The notes below the pieces were generated by a model that saw nothing but the letters and a program-made list of their open reading frames with translations, did not search any database and was not told the DNA's origin. A stretch of 56,863 nt of DNA from the NCBI GenBank assembly GCA_001784585.1, contig MFRN01000031.1, forward strand, positions 1 through 56,863, in the 5' to 3' direction. Shown here piece by piece: positions 27,538 through 35,700 of the stretch. This DNA is from Candidatus Melainabacteria bacterium RIFCSPLOWO2_02_FULL_35_15 (GTDB taxonomy: Bacteria > Cyanobacteriota > Vampirovibrionia > 2-02-FULL-35-15). Position 1 is the stretch's first letter. Each line of letters begins with the position of its first letter. The position numbers were made by a program, and so were the translations under genes.

Positions 27538-27663
27538 GCTGTTTTAGGACAATAGCTAATTTTGATTGTTGTAAGACAACATCAAGAAAGAAATCTAACC
27601 ATTGCAAGTATTAAAGGAACAGTATGTTCACTAGCCCTAAATCTGCTGAAATCTTTTTTGCTT

Positions 27664-29109
27664 TTAAGTCAGTAAAAAATAATCTAAAGGTACTTTAACC
27701 ATTTTATTTGCTTTATCTAAATATAATTCACTAGAGGAAAATACTAATCCATAATTACATTTTCTTTCTTTAGTTGTTCTTTTGACCTGTGAGCCATCCT
27801 TTTTACCCATTCCTATTTCTATGGCTATCTTTCTTTTATTTTCAATCTCTAAAATAAAATCAGCACTTTTTTCAGAATTATCATATGTAAGACTACCCTT
27901 ATGAGGTACTACAAACTCTCTATATAAACTAAGCCCACTTGCATCTTCTAATAATTTACCTTGTCTCATTTGCATAGTCGCTTGGTTTCCAGAAATTGAA
28001 AGTAGCTGTTCTCTTATAGAAGGGCTCATAAATAGATACTTGGAAGGTTTCTTTACCTTGCTAACATTTGAGCCGTATGGAAGAACCCTTATCAACAACT
28101 CAGCATTTTCTAAGTATTTTAAGATGTTAGCAATTGTAACTGTTGTAGTTGGTGATAATAAAGTGCTTAGCTTGTTTAAGCTTAGTACATCGGAAGAATC
28201 AGCTAATAAAAAAAGAAGTCTTTTTATTGTTCCTAAAGTAGATTTACTAAACTTGGAAAGTTCTTTTATATCATTAATTACTATCTTATCTAATAAAGTA
28301 TCTATAGCATTATATAAGAGCATATCATTTGGTTCATTTATCGTAAAAGGAAGATTGCCCTTTGATAAATACTCTCGTATAGATAATCTATCTACACTAG
28401 ACCAGTATTTATTAACTTTATTTTCTAGGGATTTTATTCTATCAAAAACTGCTTCTACATCATCAGAGTAATATAGGCCTAGCTTTAATTCTTGCCTGAG
28501 GTCTTTTATAGGAAAGACATTATATTTTATTTTTTGAAACTCAGTAAAGCTCATGGGAAAAAGCTTTTCTAAGTGTGCTCTTCTGGCTACATCTGCATTC
28601 GTTTGTAGATGTAAAGCTGAAGAACCACTGCAAAAAATAAAAACTTTTTTAGTTCTATCAAACAAAGTTTTTAGAGTTACAGCCCATTTAGGATCAGATT
28701 GAACCTCATCAATAAAAATGAAAGTAGGCTTTGTCAGTTTTTCAAAACTGGTACCAATGAGCTGCTCATACCCAGCAATAATATCCTTTAAGCTAACATC
28801 TAATATATTAATTGCATCATCTAAAGCAAAATATAACTTGTTTACACTTTCATTTTCTGTAGATTCTAAGTGTAAAAATATTTGTGCTAATACTGTTGTC
28901 TTACCAACACCTCGTAAGCCAGGTATTATGACCCATCTTTTTTCAGAACCTCTTTTAATAAAATCATCTACATATTGTTTTAACTTCACATATATGTTTC
29001 TTGTAGGATAAAGTTTGCCATCACTTGTTTTTGTAAAAGCATTTATTCTGTATTTGGACTGAACCAGCTGATTTTGTATATAGTTTATTAATTCTTGATT
29101 TATTGCCAT
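27664..29109 (-). CDS. AAA ATPase with C-terminal nuclease-like domain
   Basis: 481 residues. P-loop GLRGVGKTT near residue 68, Walker B TFIFIDEVQ, sensor FCSGSSALHL: the AAA_14/archaeal-ATPase type. Middle winged-helix region. The C-terminal part has SADFILEIENKRKIAIEIGMG, an E/D...ExG variant of the DUF4143 PD-(D/E)xK-like fold. Genes of this class move between genomes, and their cellular role is unclear. The promoter region carries a CTTACTAA...TTAGTAAG dyad. TATATT lies 11 bases before the ATG. Confidence 0.8.
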   Translation of the reverse strand: MAINQELINYIQNQLVQSKYRINAFTKTSDGKLYPTRNIYVKLKQYVDDFIKRGSEKRWVIIPGLRGVGKTTVLAQIFLHLESTENESVNKLYFALDDAINILDVSLKDIIAGYEQLIGTSFEKLTKPTFIFIDEVQSDPKWAVTLKTLFDRTKKVFIFCSGSSALHLQTNADVARRAHLEKLFPMSFTEFQKIKYNVFPIKDLRQELKLGLYYSDDVEAVFDRIKSLENKVNKYWSSVDRLSIREYLSKGNLPFTINEPNDMLLYNAIDTLLDKIVINDIKELSKFSKSTLGTIKRLLFLLADSSDVLSLNKLSTLLSPTTTVTIANILKYLENAELLIRVLPYGSNVSKVKKPSKYLFMSPSIREQLLSISGNQATMQMRQGKLLEDASGLSLYREFVVPHKGSLTYDNSEKSADFILEIENKRKIAIEIGMGKKDGSQVKRTTKERKCNYGLVFSSSELYLDKANKMVKVPLDYFLLT

Positions 29110-29148
29110 TGTAATTTACTAATATAGTGAACTATACTAGAAACCTCA

Positions 29149-29178
29149 CTTACTAATATACCATACTATGTTAGTAAG
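29149..29178. promoter_or_regulatory. Operator-like dyad upstream of the AAA ATPase gene
   Basis: CTTACTAA (29149-29156) and TTAGTAAG (29171-29178) form a perfect 8-bp inverted repeat centred on TACCATACTATG. TTACTAATATA is repeated directly at 29116-29126, nearer the gene. The layout suggests a binding site for a dimeric repressor. Confidence 0.4.
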
Positions 29179-29283
29179 TTAACCCTTTAATAAAAATCAT
29201 ATAAAAAGCCCTTTTATAGCGTTATTCAAGCCGCCATCTCTAAAAATCACTAACTCTTAAAAAACCTCTAGTGTAGCGGCCAA

Positions 29284-29330
29284 TTAATTTTTTCCAGTTT
29301 CTATATAGCAGAACAAGCGGAAAAAATTAA
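29284..29330. repeat. Perfect 12-bp inverted repeat
   Basis: TTAATTTTTTCC (29284-29295) and GGAAAAAATTAA (29319-29330), 23-base spacer. It may be a bidirectional terminator or the ends of a tiny element. The rest of 29110-29529 holds no convincing gene. Confidence 0.5.
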
Positions 29331-29529
29331 GTAGTAGTTCAGCGTAATTTAGGTTGACTCCTTAATCTAAATCTTAAAAGATTATAAATGTTGTTTTAAA
29401 ACATGCTTGTTTAAAGTGCTTTCACTAGGTTTTTGAAATCTTAAATAAATTTAATGTATTTTTTTTCCACATGTTAACCTTAATAAAGATATTTCAGGAT
29501 TGTTTTAAAAAGAACTTGGAGGAGGAACA

Positions 29530-30021
29530 ATGTTTAAAGTAAAACTCAACGATCAACTGCGAGATATAGCATATCTAACAAGATACACGCTTGCAAATAC
29601 TCTAGTGGCAACAGCTCATGGTGGTATTTTATTTGCAAGGTCTGTAGCAAATGGATCTGAGATCAGTAAAGAGGTTGCAAAACTTAGAGAAGTTGGGATT
29701 AAACCATGGCAAGCAGAGTTATGTCGCCATTATTATTCATATTTAAAAGATAAGACTTCATATCCTGCTGTAACAGAAGATCTACAAATCATATTTAAAG
29801 CTGGTGCAAAAGATCTTAAAAAAGACTTTTTAGAATTTGTTATAGAAACTATAATTGACAACTATCTCGTAAGTGGAAAGGATTGGAAGAAATGGAGGTT
29901 CGGTGAAAACTATTTAACAGAATTAGTGCAAAGTCTTCAAGATCCTGCTTGTGCAAAACGGCTAGACGAAGCTCTGGAATATAAATGTACTCCTCAATAT
30001 CTTCAAGATCATTTCAAATAA
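29530..30021 (+). CDS. Orphan soluble protein, unknown function
   Basis: Not recognised. 163 residues, start fixed by GGAGGAGG 4 bases upstream. Mainly helical and charged; no signal peptide. Contains KPWQAELCRHYYSYLKDK and KDWKKWRFGENYLTELVQSL, rich in aromatic and basic residues. Flanked by accessory genes and repeats, and its 3' flank shares TTAAGCA(A/G)CCATC with the orphan gene at 21284-21910. Confidence 0.6.
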   Translation: MFKVKLNDQLRDIAYLTRYTLANTLVATAHGGILFARSVANGSEISKEVAKLREVGIKPWQAELCRHYYSYLKDKTSYPAVTEDLQIIFKAGAKDLKKDFLEFVIETIIDNYLVSGKDWKKWRFGENYLTELVQSLQDPACAKRLDEALEYKCTPQYLQDHFK

Positions 30022-30127
30022 TTAGCTTTATAAGCTCAATCGTGAAGTAGCATTGTGAAGCAACCTTTAAGCAACCATCTCCAACTGAGGAATTGAAATT
30101 TTGTTCCCAAATCGTATTACTTGAGTT

Positions 30128-30230
30128 CCCGCCTTTTCAAGGCGGAGGCTCGCTCACCCGCTCCGACTCGTCGCCTCTGGCGAACCTCGCCTACGGCGGG
30201 CGGAGCGAGGCGAGAGCTCTGCTTGAGCGG
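30128..30230. repeat. GC-rich palindromic island
   Basis: About 100 bases far richer in G+C than the surroundings, made of nested palindromes: CCGCCTTTTCAAGGCGG (30129-30145), TCGCCTCTGGCGA, and CCTCGCC...GGCGGGCGGAGCGAGG. It lies in the 308-base gap 30022-30329, which otherwise shows only the promoter of the next gene. A 60-codon frame across it has no ribosome site and is not a gene. Likely an imported repeat. Confidence 0.6.
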
Positions 30231-30315
30231 CTAACTTTATCAAGTGTACTAGCGGGAGGTTTTCTTTGTGCTTGATACTCGGTTACAAAAATATTTACAA
30301 TTTATAAAAATAGAG

Positions 30316-30321
30316 TAATAT
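30316..30321 (+). promoter_or_regulatory. -10 box of the TSP3 gene (leaderless)
   Basis: TAATAT ends 8 bases before the ATG at 30330; no Shine-Dalgarno sequence. Confidence 0.5.
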
Positions 30322-30329
30322 GATTAATC

Positions 30330-31970
30330 ATGCTGCTAAAACCCAGAGTAAAGCATTTGAGAAAAGTTGTTGAAACTATAATAATTACTTTAGCTTTTAT
30401 TGCTCTTACTATAATGGCCGTTTCTGCAATTAGTGAAGATGATGCTAATCAACTCCAGGACAGTATTTCCACACTTTCACAAATTCAGTCGGAATTATCA
30501 TCCCCGAGCAGCACAAGAAATATTTCCAGAGTAATTAAATCTGCTATAAAAGGATTAAACAGTGCTATATCTCAAACAGGTTCTTCGTGTGTTTCTAGAT
30601 TAGGAACTGTTCTTTCAAAATTAGATCACATAGCAAGTGCGCTTGCAAACAGAAAATGTAGTGACTCGGGAGAGAAAAGCTGTATTCAGGATGACGTGGT
30701 AGACCAGGTTCTTCCTCGCTTTCAGGATGCGATAAATGCTCTTAAAGAAATAACAGCAAAAGATAAGAATGAGAACGGAGTTCCTAATGTTTGTGAAGAA
30801 GATCCTGATGAGGACGGAATACTGGGAAAAAAAGACAATTGTCCTCTTATAAACAACCCCGGGCAAAAAGACGTGGATAAAAATGGAATTGGAGATGCAT
30901 GTGATTTGTTCTTTTGTTGTGAAGATAGCAGCTTGACTATTCCTCTTGAAGAGTGTAGTAGAAAAACAATTAAAACTTGTAGAGACGAAGATGGCGTTAT
31001 AGTTGGTTGTATTCCGCCACTTAAGGCTGGGAGACAAAGTAATGAAACAAGTGCAGGAGGAATTTCCAGCGCCCCGGTAATATTATTTAATCAAATAAAT
31101 AAACATATTAGAAATAACATTATCTTTGCAGGAACTACCACCACTATGATCATGACCAGTTTTTTCCCATTTGATAATTCACAGGCCATATTAACTGGGT
31201 TTATGGATTTTAATTGCAGTGATCTTAGTATTACTTTCACTCCTCCTCCTGGCTTTACAGGCGGTAGTTTTGAAATTGGACCTGCGGCAAATGGCTTTGA
31301 AACAGGTTCTCGCACTCCAGGTGTTATTGGTCCAGATGGAATTAATATTATGTTAAATAATTTTCCTATAGTTGATCCTGCTAGTGGCCGGCTTTTTGAT
31401 CCCTTAACGGGTGATGTACTGGGCCTCTCTTTATTTACACAGGATCCAGTATTTGCTGATTCATTTTTTGATATTTTTGTAGATTTAGATTTTAATGGTG
31501 ACTGTCTTTCTCCTCTAACTACTTCAAGTGGCGGGAGTGGAACAGCAGCCACTACAGGTAACACAAGTAGTGGAGATTTTATCATTATGCTTCAGGATGT
31601 TCTTAATATGAGTGCTGTACCTTCTATGGATTATCCTCCTGATGGTAGTTATGACTGCGATGACTTTGCACATGACCTTGAAAGGGAGCTTAATATGGCA
31701 GGATTTAACTCAACATTTACTGCAATCTGGAGAAATCGTGGCATGACCGGACATGCTGTAACAGATGTTCATCCAGCCAGTAGTAGTGGAATCATTTTTA
31801 TAGAACCTCAAAACGGAATGATTATTAACCTTGATGAAAATATGGACGGCATGGTTAGTTACAGTGATAATATGCACAGTATGACATTTATGGCTACTGA
31901 AGATATGTCACAAATAGAAGTCTACATGACCAGAGCTGATGCAGCAATGGCTGGTGTGCCTATTGATTAA
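30330..31970 (+). CDS. Exported TSP3-repeat protein with possible Cys/His protease-like end
   Basis: 546 residues. An N-terminal membrane/signal segment (about 13-34). A helical region to about 140. Thrombospondin type-3 calcium loops (DEDGILGKKDNCPLINNPGQ, DVDKNGIGDACD). A Ser/Gly/Thr-rich middle. The last 120 residues contain SYDCDDFAHDLERELN (Cys443 at a helix start), MTGHAVTDVHP (His475) and FIEPQNG (Glu492), spaced like the Cys-His-Glu/Asp triad of papain-like or transglutaminase-like folds. The triad is my inference. It ends exactly where the convergent sbcD gene ends. Confidence 0.65.
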   Translation: MLLKPRVKHLRKVVETIIITLAFIALTIMAVSAISEDDANQLQDSISTLSQIQSELSSPSSTRNISRVIKSAIKGLNSAISQTGSSCVSRLGTVLSKLDHIASALANRKCSDSGEKSCIQDDVVDQVLPRFQDAINALKEITAKDKNENGVPNVCEEDPDEDGILGKKDNCPLINNPGQKDVDKNGIGDACDLFFCCEDSSLTIPLEECSRKTIKTCRDEDGVIVGCIPPLKAGRQSNETSAGGISSAPVILFNQINKHIRNNIIFAGTTTTMIMTSFFPFDNSQAILTGFMDFNCSDLSITFTPPPGFTGGSFEIGPAANGFETGSRTPGVIGPDGINIMLNNFPIVDPASGRLFDPLTGDVLGLSLFTQDPVFADSFFDIFVDLDFNGDCLSPLTTSSGGSGTAATTGNTSSGDFIIMLQDVLNMSAVPSMDYPPDGSYDCDDFAHDLERELNMAGFNSTFTAIWRNRGMTGHAVTDVHPASSSGIIFIEPQNGMIINLDENMDGMVSYSDNMHSMTFMATEDMSQIEVYMTRADAAMAGVPID

Positions 31971-33185
31971 TTAATCCAGCAAACTGATTAAATCTTTTGC
32001 TTTTTTAAGCAAGTTTTCTTTTTCTTTTTCAGTATAATCAAACAAATACTTTTCCAGTGCTAAAAGTGGCTGGGAGATTAAGCTTGTATCAAGTTCTGCA
32101 ATGCGGTAAGTTCTGTCCTTTCGTACAATTTCACTCTGAATAACCAGTGCAAAACTGTCACTTAGGATTGATTTTATTTTTTCCTGATCTATGTGTCCCG
32201 TGTCCTCTTCATTTATTTTATATTTTAGTCTTATAATTGCACCTGCTTGTTTTTTATCTTTAATCTCATTTTCCAGATCAGTCTGAAGATTTTGACTACA
32301 GGTAAGATCACATGAAACAGTTATAAACTTTCTTGGATTTGTAGAAACAAATTCATGTTTTGCTTTTCCTTTCTGAAGTTCTAAATATATAAAACCCTTA
32401 TCTTCTTTTTCTTCTCCAAAGTCAACTCTCTCAAGTGAACCTGCATATAAAATTAAGGGATTTTTTTCCTGTAAAACCTGATGTCTGTGAATATGCCCAA
32501 AGCCTACGTAATCTAACTGCGGCATCTGAAAAAAACTTAAAGGATAACTTAAAACTTTTCCGATAGACAAATCCTGCTCAGCTCCAAATTGTGCCGTTTC
32601 AATTGCCCCGTGCCCCAGTAAGATAGCAGGAAGTAATGGATCAAGTTTTTCAAGATATCCTTTTAATGCTTCTTTTACTTTTTCAATCATCGACTTGTCC
32701 TGTTCTCTTATGCTTAAATTTCTATATTCTTTCTTTGCCAAAAGCCTGCTTTTTGTAATGTGCGGAAGTGAGATTACCTGTACAGGTCCATTTTTTGTTT
32801 TAATATTTTTTAACTCAATTCTGTTAAATACTGTTACACTTTCTATATCCAGGGTACTGTAAATATCCAGTGCGTCAGAACCATCTATTCTATATAGAAC
32901 ATCATGGTTTCCGACCAGAAGTATTGTAGGAATTTTATTTAATGAAAGTTTTTTAATTCTTTTTGCAAACTCCCGCTGATAAACAGGTTCAGGAGTGGCA
33001 TGTTTGTACGTATCACCGGTAAATATTGCAAGATCAACCTTGTTATCAACAGCAAAATTGATTGGTTTATCTAAAGCAGCTATAAAATCTTCAAATCTTC
33101 TGTTTAAGCCAGCTTCAGGATTTAAAGAACCATAACGTTCACCAGAACCAAAATGTAAATCACTAAAATGAACTATTTTAATCAT
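31971..33185 (-). CDS. sbcD: SbcD/Mre11-type nuclease subunit
   Basis: 404 residues. Calcineurin-like phosphoesterase with all metal motifs: FSDLHFGS, FTGDTYKH, LVGNHDV, LLGHGAIE, GFGHIHRHQ; then the SbcD C-terminal cap. Processes DNA hairpins and double-strand ends with SbcC. The sbcC partner is not adjacent, which is unusual because the pair is generally an operon. It diverges from pgeF with overlapping upstream regions. Confidence 0.9.
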   Translation of the reverse strand: MIKIVHFSDLHFGSGERYGSLNPEAGLNRRFEDFIAALDKPINFAVDNKVDLAIFTGDTYKHATPEPVYQREFAKRIKKLSLNKIPTILLVGNHDVLYRIDGSDALDIYSTLDIESVTVFNRIELKNIKTKNGPVQVISLPHITKSRLLAKKEYRNLSIREQDKSMIEKVKEALKGYLEKLDPLLPAILLGHGAIETAQFGAEQDLSIGKVLSYPLSFFQMPQLDYVGFGHIHRHQVLQEKNPLILYAGSLERVDFGEEKEDKGFIYLELQKGKAKHEFVSTNPRKFITVSCDLTCSQNLQTDLENEIKDKKQAGAIIRLKYKINEEDTGHIDQEKIKSILSDSFALVIQSEIVRKDRTYRIAELDTSLISQPLLALEKYLFDYTEKEKENLLKKAKDLISLLD

Positions 33186-33218
33186 TGCAATGACGTACCA
33201 TATGCTATATTTTACCCT

Positions 33219-34004
33219 ATGTTCTTTCTTAAGCAGTTACAAAAAAAAACATGGGAAGAAGTTAACTTTGGTCCTGTAAGAGGCTGGCAATGCACAGAAT
33301 TTTTACAATATTCAAATTTAAAACACCTATTTACAGGTAAGTCAAATGACTTAAATCTGGCAAAACATGAGCCGACAATTTTCCCTGAAAAAAGTGTTGA
33401 TAAAAACCGGGAAATACTGTGTAAGAGCCTTGATATAAGTTATCCGGCACTCAGGGTACTTCCTTTGGCACATAGTGATAATGTTTTTGTTCTGGAAAAT
33501 GAAGCTCAGGAGCTTCCTAAAGCTGATGCCATAATTACTCATCTGACAAATATTCCACTTTTAGTAACCGCTGCTGACTGTGTGCCGATTTTACTTTATT
33601 GTCCTGAAAAAAAAATCGTAGGTCTTGTTCATGCCGGATGGAGAAGTACTGCTCTGGCTATTGTCGAAAAAGCAGTTATTGCAATGCAGGAGAATTACCT
33701 GGCACGACCTTCACAGATTATTGCAGCAATTGGTCCTGCTGTTGGACAGAGAAATTATGAGGTAAGTCAGGAAGTGGCAGATCTTTTAGTAAAAGCTACG
33801 GAATCAGATTCAATAATCAATTCAAACGGATTAAAACCAAAAGCAGACTTAAAATTAGCAAACTCCTTACAGTTAGACAGAGCCGGCATTATGAAAATAT
33901 TTGTTTCAGAACTGGATACAGCAGCACAACATAGCTTATTTTATTCGCACAGGATACAGGGAAAAAGAGCCGGAAGACAGGGATTAATAGCGTGTTTGGT
34001 ATAA
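33219..34004 (+). CDS. pgeF: PgeF/YfiH (DUF152) multicopper-oxidase-like purine/peptidoglycan editing enzyme
   Basis: 261 residues from the ATG at 33219; TATATT (33206-33211) ends 7 bases before it, supporting this start and a leaderless mRNA. A start at 33168 would run into sbcD. The zinc residues are His in LAHSDNVFVL, Cys in VTAADCVPILLY and His in VHAGWRS, all conserved. The GPxIGxCCYEV stretch reads GPAVGQRNYEV, losing the non-catalytic cysteines. In E. coli the enzyme removes mis-inserted L-Ser from peptidoglycan precursors; homologues act on purine nucleosides. Confidence 0.85.
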   Translation: MFFLKQLQKKTWEEVNFGPVRGWQCTEFLQYSNLKHLFTGKSNDLNLAKHEPTIFPEKSVDKNREILCKSLDISYPALRVLPLAHSDNVFVLENEAQELPKADAIITHLTNIPLLVTAADCVPILLYCPEKKIVGLVHAGWRSTALAIVEKAVIAMQENYLARPSQIIAAIGPAVGQRNYEVSQEVADLLVKATESDSIINSNGLKPKADLKLANSLQLDRAGIMKIFVSELDTAAQHSLFYSHRIQGKRAGRQGLIACLV

Positions 34005-34070
34005 TCCCTAAAAAACCACTACAATCAAGTTAAATTTGCATGGCTAGCTCTATTAGATTATTCTTTTTTG

Positions 34071-34099
34071 TTGACAAGACTCCGTAAAAAGGGCATTAT
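34071..34099 (+). promoter_or_regulatory. Sigma-70-type promoter of AAA/DUF4143 gene
   Basis: TTGACA (34071-34076), 17-base spacer, CATTAT (34094-34099): the best -35/-10 pair in the window, giving a leader of about 60 bases before the ATG at 34169. An 11-bp direct repeat TCCGAAATAGT (34144-34154, 34175-34185) flanks the start codon. Confidence 0.5.
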
Positions 34100-34168
34100 T
34101 TAGGGGTATCTTCCATAAAGAAGGTAATATAAATGGACAAGAATCCGAAATAGTGATACTATTTTGAC

Positions 34169-35344
34169 ATGAACTCCGAAATAGTTAAATTTCAAAGACT
34201 ACTTAAAATAGACTTACCACTAAAGCAATCAGCATTTTTATGGGGTGGTAGAAAAACCGGAAAATCTACATTTCTGAAAGAAAATTTTCCACAAGCCATC
34301 TTCTATGATCTTTTAAATTATGACTTATTCCTGAAATTATCAAGGTCTCCAAACTTTTTAAGAGAAGAGTTGTTAGATAGAAATAAAAACGGTTTAGTAA
34401 TAATTGATGAAATACAAAAAGTACCTGCATTATTAGATGAAGTACACTGGCTGATAGAAAATAGTAACTATCACTTTATCCTGTGTGGCAGTAGTGCCAG
34501 AAAGTTAAAAAGAAGCGGTGTTAATTTACTTGGTGGTAGAGCCTGGAGCTATAATTTTTTTCCTCTTACTTCAAAAGAAATTAAAACCTATAAATTAGAA
34601 GAGATTTTTAATCGTGGCTTAATACCTTCTCATTTTACTTCTACAGCTTATAAAAAATCCTTAAAAGCATATATAAATGACTATTTAAAAGAAGAAATTC
34701 AATCTGAGGGCTTAGTTAGAAACCTGCCTTCTTTTACAAGATTTTTTGATTCTATTCCATATTGTCATGGAGAAATTATTAACTTTTCAAACATTGCTAG
34801 AGATTGCGGGGTGGACTCAAAAACAGTAAAAGAATATTTTCAAATACTCATTGATACTTTAATAGCGTATTTTATTTATCCATTTACCAGTAAAAAGGGT
34901 AGAGAAACTTTAATTTCAGCAGCTAAATTCTATTTATTTGATGTTGGGACGGCTAACTTTTTAAGTAAAAAAGAAATAAAAGATTTATCAGGTGAAGATG
35001 CGGGGAGATCTTTAGAGCACTTTATTCTTATGGAATTAATTGCTTATAAAGGAATAAGTGATAAAGATTTTGAGATAAATTATTGGAGAACTAAAACAGG
35101 ATTAGAGGTAGATTTTATTCTTGAAAAGGGGAATGTTGCAATAGAAGTAAAAATTAAAAAAGAAGTCCACAAGCAGGACATTAAAGGTTTAATTGCTTTT
35201 AAAGAAGAAAATCCGAATTGTATTTGTTATGTGGTTAGTCAGGATTCCCGTCCCAGAAAAATGATGATTGAAAATATAGGGGACATATTTATTCTTCCTT
35301 ATAAAGATTTTTTGGATAAATTATGGAATCACAAAATTATTTAA
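34169..35344 (+). CDS. AAA_14/DUF4143 ATPase
   Basis: 391 residues. P-loop WGGRKTGKST near residue 26, Walker B LVIIDEIQKVP, sensor FILCGSSARKL, then the winged helix (DCGVDSKTVKEYFQIL). The C-terminal DUF4143 PD-(D/E)xK-like domain has TGLEVDFIL and VAIEVKIKK, with both acidic residues and Lys present. Widespread, horizontally mobile ATPase class with no firm biochemical role. The second such gene in the window, only distantly similar to the one at 27664-29109. Ends with a 4-base convergent overlap. Confidence 0.88.
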   Translation: MNSEIVKFQRLLKIDLPLKQSAFLWGGRKTGKSTFLKENFPQAIFYDLLNYDLFLKLSRSPNFLREELLDRNKNGLVIIDEIQKVPALLDEVHWLIENSNYHFILCGSSARKLKRSGVNLLGGRAWSYNFFPLTSKEIKTYKLEEIFNRGLIPSHFTSTAYKKSLKAYINDYLKEEIQSEGLVRNLPSFTRFFDSIPYCHGEIINFSNIARDCGVDSKTVKEYFQILIDTLIAYFIYPFTSKKGRETLISAAKFYLFDVGTANFLSKKEIKDLSGEDAGRSLEHFILMELIAYKGISDKDFEINYWRTKTGLEVDFILEKGNVAIEVKIKKEVHKQDIKGLIAFKEENPNCICYVVSQDSRPRKMMIENIGDIFILPYKDFLDKLWNHKII

Positions 35345-35637
35345 GAAGCAGACAAACAAACATCCAATACTGTCTTTAATCTCCCTACCTGAAACACTTT
35401 ATAAACATCAGGGCTTACATTAATAATTTTAATTTCTACATTTAGATTTTTTGCTCTTTCAACCAGTTTTTCCAATCTCTCCAAAAAATAAACCGAAACA
35501 AAAACAATTTTTTTTAAATCAATAATAATTTCTCTTCTATCAAGTAATTGATTTTCAAAATCATTGAAAATCACATCAATAGTTTTTTTTGATGTCATTT
35601 CACCCTGCAACAAGTCAGATATGTTTTGAGTTTTCAT
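35341..35637 (-). CDS. STAS-domain (anti-anti-sigma-like) protein
   Basis: 98 residues, one STAS domain: REIIIDLKKIVFVSVYFLERLEKL followed by NVEIKIINVSPDVYKVF. The usual phosphorylated Ser in the D-S-S/T-G turn aligns with VSVYF, so control by phosphorylation is uncertain. No anti-sigma kinase (RsbW-like) gene is near. The short length suits a SpoIIAA-type partner-switching protein. Confidence 0.6.
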   Translation of the reverse strand: MKTQNISDLLQGEMTSKKTIDVIFNDFENQLLDRREIIIDLKKIVFVSVYFLERLEKLVERAKNLNVEIKIINVSPDVYKVFQVGRLKTVLDVCLSAS

Positions 35638-35659
35638 GGTAGAAATCCATATAACCTTT

Positions 35660-35697
35660 GTGAGATTGCTTCGTCACTTACGCTCCCCGCAATGACA
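35660..35697. repeat. Short interspersed palindromic repeat
   Basis: TGAGATTGCTTCGTCACTTA followed by CGCTCCCCGCAATGACA. This is the GTCATTGCG...CGAAGCAATCTCA type of dispersed repeat seen in many draft bacterial genomes (from memory), here between adhE and the STAS gene. Confidence 0.55.
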
Positions 35698-35700
35698 GAA

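Noticed and set aside
27308-27607. 99-codon minus-strand frame
   Set aside because: Antisense to the end of the CPA2 antiporter gene, Leu/His/Gln-rich shadow translation without a ribosome site.
30093-30275. 60-codon open frame
   Set aside because: It crosses the GC-rich palindromic island, has no ribosome site, and its translation mirrors the repeat.
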